In this document: in pieces, positions 51,473 to 61,070 of the stretch
Numbering within the stretch: the stretch's first letter is position 1
Layout of the letters: the number at the start of each line of letters is the position of its first letter
Source: Candidatus Latescibacterota bacterium
Lineage (GTDB): Bacteria; JAAXHH01
DNA: 64,000 nucleotides
Direction of reading: 5' to 3'
Assembly: GCA_012270975.1 (NCBI GenBank)
Contig: JAAXHH010000011.1
Span: 126,381-190,380 of the forward strand
Position numbers and translations under genes: made by a program
Notes under the pieces: generated by a model
Seen by the model: the letters and a program-made list of their open reading frames with translations, nothing else
Database searches by the model: none
Told to the model about the DNA's origin: nothing

Positions 51473-54187
51473 ATGTCGTCCTGTCCTTCCAACTCCATTT
51501 CTTCATCGTGGACTATCCGGGGTTTCGAGGCGTTCCGGCAGGGCACCTTCGGCAATGGCGGCCAGAATCTCTACGTGTCCCGGGCGGGCGTGTTGCAGCG
51601 CATTCACCAGTTCGACCTGGACCGGGACGGCCACGTCGACCTGGTATTCTGCAACAGCCAGAACCACGGCGAAAAACCTCCCGTCACCGTGTACCATGAC
51701 GTACTCGGCGATTCCACCGCCCGTTTCCTCCCGTCCGATGGGGGTAGGACCGGCGTTGTCGCCGATCTGAACGGGGATGGATACGACGACCTCGTCGTCG
51801 GCATGTTCTACAACGGGATCCGGCGGGACCTCAATGCCTACCTGTACTACGGCGGCCCGGACGGATTCGGCGAGCGGCGGGTGCAGTACCTGCCCGTACC
51901 GTATTGCACTTCGGTGGCCGCCGGAGACTTCGACGGGGATGGGAGACCGGACCTGGCATTCGTCTCCGATGGCAAATTGCGCCTGTTCTACCAGACCGCG
52001 TTGGGGTTCGAGCCCAAAGGATACCGGGATCTTGACGTAGCGGCCGACCAGGTTGCGTCCGACTACTTGGACGGCGATGGGTACTCCGACTTGGTGGTAC
52101 GCACTGCCGGGGGAACGGTCAGTGTGCACTGGGGCGGCCCGGAGGGGATTGACCCGAACAGGTCGTCGACGATTCCCGTCGATACCGATCCTTCGGAAGA
52201 GCCGGATCCAGGTCTTGGCAGCTATCCCGAAGACGTCGACCCCGCCGTCCCGCTCGTATCCGTTCTCCGAATTCACGACACGCCCCATGTATTCGTCGCC
52301 AGGTCGGACGCTGTATACCTGGTGCCGCTCCATACCGGGCGGGAGACGGGCGAGCCGGTGCGTCTGTCCTGCCGCAATGCACTCGCCATTGCCGTCTGGA
52401 ATCTGGACGGGGACGGCCGGTCCGACCTGGTCGTGGCCTGCCGGGACCGGGATGACGGAGCGGAGTGTTCGTGGCTGTACCATGGGGGCGAAGACGGGTA
52501 CAGCGATCGAAACCGTACGGCGATCCCCAGCCGTTACGCCTGCGATGTGGCCGTCGGGGACCTGGACGGGGACGGTCGACTCGAAATCGTGATCTGCCAG
52601 ACCCACACGCCGGAAAGCTATACGTCGGAATCCCTGGTGTACCACCGGGAAGACGGCGGGCTGTCGGCGCCGAAGGCCCTCGAGACCCATGACGCCCGGC
52701 GGGTGCTGCTGGGCCGCTCCTCGGATGACCCCCTTTCGCAGGCTGTTTTCATCAACCAGTTCAGCAGGAACCTCAGGGGCGACATCCCCGTCTACGTCTA
52801 TCACGGTGGTCCTGACGGGTTCGTGCCGGAACGTCGACAGGAAGTGCCGGGATGGGGAGCGGTCGAGGCGCTTCGATGTGACCTGAACGACGACGGGCTG
52901 CCCGACCTGATCCTGGCCAACGCGTCCGAGAACTCGGTCGGCCAGGATCCGGGATCCTACGTGTACTTCAACGAGGAAGGGCGGTTCGGGACCGAACCGG
53001 ACGTGCGCCTGCCGACTGTCCGCGCCCACGGAGTCTGTTGCGCGGACCTGGACCGGGACGGGTATCTCGACCTCGTATTCTGTGGATTCGACAATCCGGA
53101 TATCGTCATCTTCCACGGCGGCCGGGATGGTTACGACTCCCGACGCGCGGAGCGTATCAAATTGGAATACGAAGGCGTCGTGTACAAGGATCCCCGGTGG
53201 ATCTTCCTCGTCGACCTGGACGGCGACGGATGGCTCGACCTGGTCGTGCCGCAGATCGCCGACGATTACAGCTTCATCCTCCAGGGCGGCCCGGAAGGCT
53301 TCAGCATGGACCGATGCCAGGTGCTTTCCGTCTGGCACGGCGCGTGCGCCAGGGCGGCGGACCTCAGCGGGAACGGGTACCCCGACCTGGTCATCGGTGG
53401 ACACGAACCGTCGATCGGAGCTCCCCACGATTCTTTCGTGCACATCTACTGGAACGGTCCCGACGGACTCCGCGAGGACCGCCGCACCCTCCTGCCGTCA
53501 AACGCGGTGAACGCCATGTCGATCATGGATTTCAACGGGAACGGCCTGCTCGACCTCTTCATCTGTTCCTACCACGACAACCGCGTGCGGGATATCGATT
53601 CCTATATCTACTGGAATCGTTCCGGCCGCGGTTTCTCCGCCGAAGACCGAACCCGTTTGTTCACCCATTCCGCGTCGGGATGCGTGGCCGCGGATTTCGA
53701 CGGAGACAGCCGCGTCGACCTCGCCATCGCCTATCACAAGGTCGAGGGTGATCACGTCGGCCATTCCGCCGTCTGGTGGAACGGCCCCGACGGGTTCGAC
53801 GCCGGTCGGGTTACGCGCCTGCCCACGACCGGTCCCCATGGCATGACCGCCGTCCAGACGGGTAACATGCTGGATGGGGGTCCTGAAGAATACTACGTAT
53901 CTACGCCGTATCTACTTCCCGGTGGCGCGTCGGTAACGGACATCGCCTGGGAGGCCGAATGCGGACCCGGGACCTGGGTGCACGCACAGATCAGGCAAGC
54001 GGATACGGAGGAGGCACTCGAACACGCCGCCTGGCAAGGGCCGGAGGGAGAAAGTACCTGGTACGAATCACCCCGGCCGTTGCCGGTCTCCTGTGCGGGA
54101 CCCTGGGTACAGTACCGGCTTGTCCTTGGCGCCGAAAACGGGGGCGGCACGCCGAGGGTGACCGAGGTGCGGTTGAAGTTGGGTTGA
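51473..54187 (+). CDS. Very large FG-GAP/VCBS repeat protein
   Basis: A 904-residue protein made almost wholly of FG-GAP-type repeats with Asp-rich loops (FDLDRDGHVDLVF, DLNGDGYDDLVVG, DFDGDGRPDLAFV and many more), probably two seven-bladed propellers. The last 120 residues form a different beta-rich domain. Unusually no signal peptide is present at this start, and no ribosome-binding site precedes the ATG, so the start may be wrong or the protein may act in the cytosol. FG-GAP proteins usually bind ligands or calcium outside the cell. It is alone between bax1 and the disrupted adenylyltransferase. Confidence 0.8.
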   Translation: MSSCPSNSISSSWTIRGFEAFRQGTFGNGGQNLYVSRAGVLQRIHQFDLDRDGHVDLVFCNSQNHGEKPPVTVYHDVLGDSTARFLPSDGGRTGVVADLNGDGYDDLVVGMFYNGIRRDLNAYLYYGGPDGFGERRVQYLPVPYCTSVAAGDFDGDGRPDLAFVSDGKLRLFYQTALGFEPKGYRDLDVAADQVASDYLDGDGYSDLVVRTAGGTVSVHWGGPEGIDPNRSSTIPVDTDPSEEPDPGLGSYPEDVDPAVPLVSVLRIHDTPHVFVARSDAVYLVPLHTGRETGEPVRLSCRNALAIAVWNLDGDGRSDLVVACRDRDDGAECSWLYHGGEDGYSDRNRTAIPSRYACDVAVGDLDGDGRLEIVICQTHTPESYTSESLVYHREDGGLSAPKALETHDARRVLLGRSSDDPLSQAVFINQFSRNLRGDIPVYVYHGGPDGFVPERRQEVPGWGAVEALRCDLNDDGLPDLILANASENSVGQDPGSYVYFNEEGRFGTEPDVRLPTVRAHGVCCADLDRDGYLDLVFCGFDNPDIVIFHGGRDGYDSRRAERIKLEYEGVVYKDPRWIFLVDLDGDGWLDLVVPQIADDYSFILQGGPEGFSMDRCQVLSVWHGACARAADLSGNGYPDLVIGGHEPSIGAPHDSFVHIYWNGPDGLREDRRTLLPSNAVNAMSIMDFNGNGLLDLFICSYHDNRVRDIDSYIYWNRSGRGFSAEDRTRLFTHSASGCVAADFDGDSRVDLAIAYHKVEGDHVGHSAVWWNGPDGFDAGRVTRLPTTGPHGMTAVQTGNMLDGGPEEYYVSTPYLLPGGASVTDIAWEAECGPGTWVHAQIRQADTEEALEHAAWQGPEGESTWYESPRPLPVSCAGPWVQYRLVLGAENGGGTPRVTEVRLKLG

Positions 54188-54272
54188 AAGACGACCGGAA
54201 GCATATGGCCGATCGGTATGGGTGATGGGCGGCACCGGATTTCAAAATCGAGTAAGCAGAGGAGTTTGGTTC

Positions 54273-55146
54273 ATGCGAAAAGCGCAGGAGATACTCGATT
54301 CACTACTGAAGTGGGCGGGGGACGAGGACCTTGTCCGTGGTATGATCCTGTCGAGTGCCCGCGTCGATGGCGAAGACCACGTCGACCTGTTGTCGGACTA
54401 CGATGTGAAACTGTACGTCAAGGATCTGGCGCTGTTCATGGGCGACGATGACTGGCTGGAAGCTTTTGGTCCCGTGATGACACTCTACCCTTCCGAACCG
54501 CAACTGACTGATATAGGGGAGTTGTTTCGCCTTGTGATTTATCACGACGGTATCCGAATTGACTGGTGCGTGGCAACCGCTGAATCCATGGACGAGCTCA
54601 ACGGCGACCCCGAGCCCTACCGGGTGCTGATTGACAAAGACGGCCTTGTAAAGAACCCGGTTCGGCCATATCATAGCGCATATCATGTCCAAAAACCATC
54701 GAAGGCCGAATACGACGAACTGATCGCGGATTTCTGGTGGGACATCATCTACGTGGCCAAGGCCCTGTGGCGCGATGAACTCTACTGGGCGAAATACATG
54801 AACAGAAAGGTTCATTAGAAAGGTTCATTTCCCTTTTCTCGAAAAAGTCATCGAGTGGCAAATCGGCCTGCAATATGACTGGTCGGTCACGACCAATAAA
54901 CACGGCCGCTGGTTCAAAAGATACCTGGATGCCGGGACCTGGGCGGAGTTGGAATCCACGTTTTCAGGTGCGGGTCTGCAGGAAAACTGGGACGCGTTGT
55001 TCAACGCGACCCGGTTGTTCAGGCGTCTTGCCGTGGCGGTCGCCGACGGTATGAACTTCGACTATCCCCATGAGACGGACCGCCGCGTCACCGAGTACAT
55101 GCAGAAGATCAGGCGGCTGGACCGGGATGCGAAGGATTTCGTTTGA
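54273..55146 (+). pseudogene. ANT(6)/AadS-like aminoglycoside 6-adenylyltransferase broken by a 13-bp duplication
   Basis: The first part (ATG 54273 after GAGGAG) matches the ANT(6) family: RKAQEILDSLLKWAG, then SSARVDGEDHVDLLSDYDVKL with the nucleotidyltransferase Asp pair, and RIDWCVA. It stops at 54818. Downstream, FPFLEKVIEWQIGLQYDW and GRWFKRYL in another frame continue the family to 55146. The break is exactly at a tandem AGAAAGGTTCATT (54804-54829). Removing one copy restores 286 residues, close to the normal family length. The family adenylylates streptomycin-like drugs; chromosomal members may have other substrates. Confidence 0.85.
54804..54829 (+). repeat. Exact 13-bp tandem duplication causing a frameshift
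   Basis: AGAAAGGTTCATT occurs at 54804-54816 and again at 54817-54829. Thirteen bases shift the frame by one and create TAG at 54816-54818. It looks like a recent slippage event, since both copies are identical. Confidence 0.95.
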
Positions 55147-55184
55147 AGACGGATTGGTCGATGTTTGGAGGTATGTGTTCGACG

Positions 55185-55200
55185 TTGTACAATTGTACAA
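55185..55200. promoter_or_regulatory. Perfect 16-bp palindrome, candidate operator of the ALDH7 gene
   Basis: TTGTACAATTGTACAA reads the same on both strands and consists of two copies of the palindrome TTGTACAA. It lies 85 bp upstream of the ALDH start, in the AT-rich spacer after the broken adenylyltransferase gene. The symmetry suggests a dimeric repressor of the GntR or TetR kind. No regulator gene lies beside it. Confidence 0.6.
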
Positions 55201-55285
55201 TTTAGAAAACTGAAGATTAAAGCGACTGCTGCGCTGAGTTCTTTGTGTTTCACGGTCAAACGGCCCAAACGCTGGAGTATCGAAG

Positions 55286-56824
55286 ATGAAGGCACTGCTG
55301 GAAAAACTGAATATCGAAGCATTGAACGCCGGGGCCTGTACGGGGATGGACGGCTGGATACACGGCGAGGGTCCGATCCTCACGTCGTACAACCCCACGA
55401 GCGCCGAGCCGATCGCGGGCGTGCGCCAGGCGACGCCCGAGGTCTACGATCGGGTGATCGAACACGCTCGCGGCACCTTCGATACGTGGCGGACCATTCC
55501 CGCGCCGAAGCGGGGCGACATGGTACGGGACCTGGGCAATATCCTGCGGGAGTACAAAGAGCCGCTGGGTGAGCTCGTTTCCCTGGAGATGGGCAAGATC
55601 CGCGTGGAAGGCATGGGGGAAGTCCAGGAGATGATCGACATCTGCGATTTCGCCGTGGGTCTTTCCCGCCAGTTGTATGGACTCACGATCGCGAGCGAAC
55701 GGCCGAGTCACCGCATGAGCGAGCAGTGGCACCCGTTGGGCGTGATCGGCATCATCACCGCCTTCAACTTTCCCGTCGCGGTCTGGTCCTGGAACGCTTC
55801 CCTGGCCTCGGTATGCGGCGACGTCACCGTATGGAAGCCGAGCGGGCAGACGCCCCTGACGGCGGTGGCCACGCAGCACCTGTGCAACCGGGTCATGGCC
55901 GACCACGGCGTGGACGGCGTGTTCAACCTGGCCATCGGCCGCGGCAGCGACGTAGGCAATCTCATCCTCGACGACGAACGCGTACCACTCGTTTCCTTCA
56001 CGGGTTCGACGAAGACGGGCAGGACCGTGGCCGCCCGGGTCGCGTCCCGGTTCGGCCGCACCATACTGGAACTGGGCGGCAACAACGCGATCATTATCAC
56101 CGAGCACGCCGACCTCGAACTGGCCGTGCCCAGCATCGTCTTCGGCGCCGTGGGGACGGCGGGACAACGGTGCACGTCCACCCGGCGCATCATCGGACAC
56201 AAGAGCCTGACATCGATGCTGATCGAGCGATTGGCCCACGCCTACAGCCAGGTGCCCATGGGAGATCCGGTCGATGACGGCACGCTCATGGGACCGCTGG
56301 TCACGGCCGACGCAGTGGACGACATGATGCAGGCCATTGAGCAGGCGAAGGCCGAGGGGGGCGAGGTGATCACCGGTGGCAAGCACCGTCCGGACCTGGG
56401 ACCGAACTTCGTCGAACCAGCGATCATCCGCATGCCCGCCCAGACGGATATCGTGAAACGGGAGACGTTCGCGCCGATCTTGTATATACTTGAATATGAG
56501 TCTCTTGAAGAGGCCATAAGCCTGCATAATGAGGTGCCCCAGGGTCTTTCCAGCGCCATCTTTACCGACAGCCTGCGCGAAGCGGAGCGGTTTCTCTCGC
56601 CGACGGGATCGGACTGCGGCATCGCGAACGTGAATATCGGCACGTCGGGCGCCGAGATCGGCGGGGCATTCGGTGGGGAAAAGGAAACGGGCGGCGGCCG
56701 CGAATCGGGTTCGGACGCGTGGAAAGCCTACATGCGGCGCCAGACCAACACCGTCAACTGGTCCACCGATCTCCCGCTGGCCCAGGGAATCGAGTTCGGC
56801 GCCGGCGGTTCGGACGACGATTGA
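55286..56824 (+). CDS. ALDH7-family aldehyde dehydrogenase, probable L-aminoadipate-semialdehyde dehydrogenase
   Basis: A 512-residue NAD(P)-dependent aldehyde dehydrogenase of the antiquitin/ALDH7 group. The catalytic Cys296 lies in GTAGQRCTSTRR and the general-base Glu262 in LELGGNN. The tail NIGTSGAEIGGAFGGEKETG followed by GRESGSDAWKAYMRRQTNT is diagnostic of ALDH7, which oxidises alpha-aminoadipate semialdehyde (piperideine-6-carboxylate) in lysine and hydroxylysine catabolism. GGAG precedes the ATG. The nearby kinase/phospho-lyase fusion could supply exactly this aldehyde. A PhyH gene follows in the same direction. Confidence 0.93.
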   Translation: MKALLEKLNIEALNAGACTGMDGWIHGEGPILTSYNPTSAEPIAGVRQATPEVYDRVIEHARGTFDTWRTIPAPKRGDMVRDLGNILREYKEPLGELVSLEMGKIRVEGMGEVQEMIDICDFAVGLSRQLYGLTIASERPSHRMSEQWHPLGVIGIITAFNFPVAVWSWNASLASVCGDVTVWKPSGQTPLTAVATQHLCNRVMADHGVDGVFNLAIGRGSDVGNLILDDERVPLVSFTGSTKTGRTVAARVASRFGRTILELGGNNAIIITEHADLELAVPSIVFGAVGTAGQRCTSTRRIIGHKSLTSMLIERLAHAYSQVPMGDPVDDGTLMGPLVTADAVDDMMQAIEQAKAEGGEVITGGKHRPDLGPNFVEPAIIRMPAQTDIVKRETFAPILYILEYESLEEAISLHNEVPQGLSSAIFTDSLREAERFLSPTGSDCGIANVNIGTSGAEIGGAFGGEKETGGGRESGSDAWKAYMRRQTNTVNWSTDLPLAQGIEFGAGGSDDD

Positions 56825-56897
56825 CCGCGCATTTCGAAACGGCTACAGGAACGAAGACCGATCACAGAGACGGATATCGACACAGGGAGGGTAACCC

Positions 56898-57767
56898 ATG
56901 TCATCCAACGGGGCGTTCATCATAGACAAGAATCTGGGCGCGCGCCTGGATGAATCCCAGGCCGATCTGACCAGGGTCAACGCCGACGGCAGGGAGGTGG
57001 TCCCGCTCACGGACGAACAGAAGTACCTGTTCGACAAGGACGGATGGCTCTTGATCCCCGGGGTGCTTTCAGAGGATGAGTGCGCGGAAATGCGGGCCTT
57101 CTGCCTGCAGCTGCACCATGAACCGGAGTCCATACCCGAACCGGAGCGGTCGGCCATCGGCGGCCCCCTGCAGAGCCTGACGGATCATCCGATGGTCGTA
57201 GGGTTCATGAACGAATTCCTGGCCTACCCCGGCCTGTCCAACCAGATCTGCTATGGTTTCCGGCAGGAGTCCGCCAACCTGATGTACCGGGAAGTCGGCG
57301 AAGGCCCCTTCGGCCCCCACAACGGGAACGGCATGCTGCGGTTCCCCGGAGACTCCCACCTCTACCGCTGCATTCCCGGCAAGGCCAACTCCGCGCTGAC
57401 CCGGGTGGTCTGGGAGCTGAACCCGGTGGAAGAAGGGAACGGAACGCTCCTGGTATCCGGCAGCCACAAGGCCGTCTTCCCCGCGCCGCCGTCCATACAG
57501 TCGCCGGACTCGCCGATCTGGGATCAATATACGTGCCCGGCAGGATCGCTGATGTTCTTTACCGAGGCCCTGACGCACAGCGGCCGACCGTGGATCAATG
57601 AAGAGCACCCGCGCATCGCCATTTTCAGCTGCTACAATTCCGTCAACGCCCGGTGGCACAACTGGGATCCCCACCCCGAGCTTCTCGCGTCCATGCCGCC
57701 TCTGCGCCAGACGCTATACCGCGGAGTCTACGTGGCGAACAACCTGGTGGGGGGCGAGATGCACTAG
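56898..57767 (+). CDS. Phytanoyl-CoA dioxygenase (PhyH)-fold protein with HxG in place of HxD
   Basis: A 289-residue jelly-roll protein of the PhyH superfamily. Recognisable parts are FDKDGWLLIPGVLSEDEC near the N terminus, GNGTLLVSGSHKA in the core, the distal His227 in ALTHSGRPW and a 2-oxoglutarate-type Arg239 in HPRIAIFS. At the proximal metal site the sequence is GPHNGNG, so His141 is followed by Gly143 where most members have Asp. Related PhyH proteins with HGG here exist, so this may be a subfamily trait. HxG also occurs in iron/2-oxoglutarate halogenases. AGGGAGG precedes the ATG. It is downstream of the ALDH7 gene, 73 bases away. Confidence 0.85.
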   Translation: MSSNGAFIIDKNLGARLDESQADLTRVNADGREVVPLTDEQKYLFDKDGWLLIPGVLSEDECAEMRAFCLQLHHEPESIPEPERSAIGGPLQSLTDHPMVVGFMNEFLAYPGLSNQICYGFRQESANLMYREVGEGPFGPHNGNGMLRFPGDSHLYRCIPGKANSALTRVVWELNPVEEGNGTLLVSGSHKAVFPAPPSIQSPDSPIWDQYTCPAGSLMFFTEALTHSGRPWINEEHPRIAIFSCYNSVNARWHNWDPHPELLASMPPLRQTLYRGVYVANNLVGGEMH

Positions 57768-57853
57768 GACCCGGTACCGTACCCGGGTTCCGGCAGGTGA
57801 AGACGACGGTTCAACGTCGTTCGGATGGAATATGGAAAAGGGGGTTACGCCGG

Positions 57854-60800
57854 TCACGCAGGGACCTGAAGGTAGTCCTCCTCCAGCACCTTGCCTAAAC
57901 AGCGCAGGAGATAGTCGGCGTTCTCCCGGGTGAAGACCAGGGGCGGCTTGATCTTCAGGACGTTGTGCAGCGGGCCGTCGGTACTGATCAGGACACCGTG
58001 GTCCCGCATCCGGTTCGCCACGTAGGATGCCTGGTGGCCACCCGGATCCAGCGTGTCGCGGTCCAGCACGAGTTCCACACCCACGTAGAGCCCCATGCCG
58101 CGGACGTCGCCGATGATCGGGTGATCCGAAGCCAGGACGCGAAGCCCCTCCAGCAGGTAGCTACCCACCTCCAGGGCATTGGCTTGCATGCCTTCTTTCT
58201 CGATGATGTCCAGCACCGCCAGGCCGATAGCGCAGGAGACCGGATTCCCGCCGAATGTATTGAAATACTCCATGCCGTTGTCGAAGGCGCCGGCGACCTC
58301 CGGGGTTGTCACCACCGCGCCCAGCGGGTGGCCGTTTCCGATGGGTTTCCCCAGGGTAACGATATCCGGTACCGCGTCCTGGGTTTCAAATCCCCAGAAG
58401 TGGGTGCCCACCCGTCCGAATCCCACCTGCACCTCGTCGGCGATGCACACGCCGCCCGCGTCTCGCACGTGCCGGAAAGCTTCCCTGAAGTACCCGTCCG
58501 GCAACACGATCTGCCCCCCGCAGCCGGGCAGAGACTCGGCGATGAATGCGCCGACCCCTCTGCCGCGTTCAGCGAGCGTTTCGGTACATTCGCGGACATG
58601 GTCCGCGTACCGCGCCCCCGTTGCCGCCGAATAACCTTTGTACGGACCACGGTAGGGATCGGGCAGAGGCGTTTTGTGTACGTGGGACGGCGCACCGTCA
58701 CCCCCCGGTCCGTCGAACTTGTACGGACTGATATCGATCAATGACGTCAGGTTGCCGTGATAGGCCCCGTCCAGGATGAGCAGGTCGCGTTGTCCGGTAT
58801 GACTCCGCGCCAGGCGGAGGGCGAGGTCGTTCGCCTCGCTGCCTGAATTCACGAAGAAGCATACGCTGAGGGGGTCGGGCAGCTTCGTGCAGAGGCGTTC
58901 GGCGTAATCGACGAGATTGTCGTGGAGATAGCGGGTGTTGGTGTTCAGCACCGTCATCTGACGCTGGGCGGCCCGAACCACCTCCGGATGGCTGTGCCCC
59001 ACGTGGGGCACGTTGTTCACGGCGTCGAGAAAGGCGCGTCCTTCATCGTCGTACAGGTACTGCATGTGGCCCCGGACAATCTTCAGGGGACGCCGGTAGG
59101 AGATGCTGAGGGACCTGCCGATATGGTGGCGGCGGGATGCAAGGATCTCCCGTGTAGTCCGTTGTTCCCGTGGAAATACCTCCGCGGGTACGCCCAGGAT
59201 GACGTTCGGGTCCGGAGACAGGCTCAGCCAGACGTTCCGCTGGCTCGGTCCTCCCACGCCGGGGAAGTCTCCCGCGTTGCCAAGCATGTCCGTGACGATC
59301 TGAAAGTGCAGGTGGGGCGGCCAGCCTCCATTGACCGTCGGGTCGCCGAGGGATGCGAACCGTTCACCTTTCTCTATCTGCTTTCCTTCGTATAGACCGG
59401 TCAGCGACTCCACGCTCAGGTGGCCGTACAGCGTGTAGAGCCCCTGGGCGGAACCTGCTGAACCGTCCGTTACTTCCGCGGTGTGCTCAAGAATGATGCA
59501 CGGCCCGTAATCCAGCGGCTGAGTGTTGTTCCGGAAGCTGTGGACCTTTCCCTCCAGTGGGGCGTAGACCGGAGATCCGGCGGGCAGGAAAACATCCATC
59601 CCAAGGTGTATGGTCCGCCGTTCGGGCATCTCGTCGGAGTCGAGCGTGAATTGATCGGCCGTATAGACCTGGCGGGCCTCGTTGTATTGGCCGATCCCCG
59701 CTTCCGCTTTCGCGTTTTCCATTTTCCGGAAGATGTCCGCGGCAAGTTCGTCCGCGTCGACCGAACCGCCCAGCAGGGCCCGGTCCGGGCTGCCCACGCT
59801 GAGATCGAAGACGAGGGCGGAGGAGAGGTCCACGCCGGGGCCCATGACCGGCGCGAAGCTGCCGCGCTTCGAGGCCAGGTACGCTTCGATACCCGGGGTC
59901 TGCGGACACGGCGGCAGTTCGCAGGCGTCCCGAAACAGGTATTCGACGAAGGATGGGGACGTGCCCTCGAGTTTTTCGAGGAGATCCCAGGCGTTCTTCT
60001 CGCTGACGGAGAGGTAGGTATTTTCCGGTTCGGCCACTTGCTGATGGGCCGATATGGCCACGCTCATGCACAGCCGCATCACGGCGCAGTGGTAGAGCAG
60101 TTTCAGGTCCAGGTCCGTCAACGGGCGCTCGGCGTGGTATCCGGCGACGACGTGCGCGGCGGCCGACAGAGGCTCCGACTTGCCGAGCATGACATAGGCG
60201 GCGGCGACGGCCGGCTCGAAGAGCGCGCAGGACTGCGCCATGTCGCCGAAATCGATCAGTCCGGCTATCCTGTGTTCACCGGACGCGGGATCATCGGGAT
60301 GGGCGAGGCGGACCAGTACGTTCTGGTCGTTCGCATCGTTGTGTATGACTTGGCGCGGAAGCGATGCGAGATGGGGACCGACGGCGCTTTCGTACGCTTC
60401 GCAGAAGCCCGTGACCAGCCGGCGGCGGCCGGCATCGGGGATCAGGTCGGCGAATCGTTGAACGACTTCCGGGCCATTGTCCATGTTCCAGATGAGGTCA
60501 GGCTGTTTTTCCACGTGGGAGAAGTCGGCTAGTGCGCGGGTAAGCCGGCCCAGAAAGACGCCAAGATCCCGCAGCAGGCCGGGACTGTGCGGCTTGACGT
60601 CGCACAGGGGCCGGCCGTCGATGTACGTGAGCATCCGGACCAGGTGTCGCAGTCCGTTCCGCCCGTCGATCCGTGTGATGCCGCGGTCGTCCTTTGTCCG
60701 GCAGACCCGCGGCCACTCGGTTTCGTCGAACCTCCCGGCCAGGTGGTCTAGGGCGTCGTGCTGCAGTTCGAGAATGCCGCGCTTCTCGCCAGCCCCGGAG

Positions 60801-60964
60801 ATCTTCAGGACGAAAACCTCACCGTTATCGGCGGTCAGCCGGAAATTCTGGTCCCGCTCGCTGGGCAATGGGCTCAGCGTGCCGGTCGCACCGTACAGGG
60901 AAAGGGCGAGTTCGGTGGCCTCTTCAGGCGTGAAACGGGGCCGTTTTTCGGAGATGACGGACAA
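57854..60964 (-). CDS. Trifunctional fusion: hydroxylysine-kinase-like APH domain, M23 peptidase-like domain, AGXT2L-type phospho-lyase
   Basis: A 1,036-residue fusion. Residues 15-345 are an APH-type kinase ([13 protein letters not shown] at 207-219, LIDFGDM at 236-242) closest in pattern to hydroxylysine kinase (AGPHD1/HYKK). Residues 445-560 resemble an M23/LytM domain with intact zinc ligands (HLGMD, YGH, HLHF). Residues 600-1036 are a class III aminotransferase-fold enzyme with PLP Lys873 (TLGKPIGNG). Its segments [16 protein letters not shown] and [10 protein letters not shown] match AGXT2L phospho-lyases acting on phosphohydroxylysine or phosphoethanolamine. The start is TTG 60964 after AAGGT. 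No signal peptide is seen, so the M23 part is probably not secreted. Neighbouring ALDH7 favours hydroxylysine. Confidence 0.9.
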   Translation of the reverse strand: MSVISEKRPRFTPEEATELALSLYGATGTLSPLPSERDQNFRLTADNGEVFVLKISGAGEKRGILELQHDALDHLAGRFDETEWPRVCRTKDDRGITRIDGRNGLRHLVRMLTYIDGRPLCDVKPHSPGLLRDLGVFLGRLTRALADFSHVEKQPDLIWNMDNGPEVVQRFADLIPDAGRRRLVTGFCEAYESAVGPHLASLPRQVIHNDANDQNVLVRLAHPDDPASGEHRIAGLIDFGDMAQSCALFEPAVAAAYVMLGKSEPLSAAAHVVAGYHAERPLTDLDLKLLYHCAVMRLCMSVAISAHQQVAEPENTYLSVSEKNAWDLLEKLEGTSPSFVEYLFRDACELPPCPQTPGIEAYLASKRGSFAPVMGPGVDLSSALVFDLSVGSPDRALLGGSVDADELAADIFRKMENAKAEAGIGQYNEARQVYTADQFTLDSDEMPERRTIHLGMDVFLPAGSPVYAPLEGKVHSFRNNTQPLDYGPCIILEHTAEVTDGSAGSAQGLYTLYGHLSVESLTGLYEGKQIEKGERFASLGDPTVNGGWPPHLHFQIVTDMLGNAGDFPGVGGPSQRNVWLSLSPDPNVILGVPAEVFPREQRTTREILASRRHHIGRSLSISYRRPLKIVRGHMQYLYDDEGRAFLDAVNNVPHVGHSHPEVVRAAQRQMTVLNTNTRYLHDNLVDYAERLCTKLPDPLSVCFFVNSGSEANDLALRLARSHTGQRDLLILDGAYHGNLTSLIDISPYKFDGPGGDGAPSHVHKTPLPDPYRGPYKGYSAATGARYADHVRECTETLAERGRGVGAFIAESLPGCGGQIVLPDGYFREAFRHVRDAGGVCIADEVQVGFGRVGTHFWGFETQDAVPDIVTLGKPIGNGHPLGAVVTTPEVAGAFDNGMEYFNTFGGNPVSCAIGLAVLDIIEKEGMQANALEVGSYLLEGLRVLASDHPIIGDVRGMGLYVGVELVLDRDTLDPGGHQASYVANRMRDHGVLISTDGPLHNVLKIKPPLVFTRENADYLLRCLGKVLEEDYLQVPA

Positions 60965-61070
60965 ATCGGACCTTCAGCGGTTGAGATGTCATGAATACAA
61001 CTGCAGGATACGCACAGGCAACTGCGCGCCTGTCCCCGTGCGATCGCTCATCCATGCCCGGCGTACAGGT

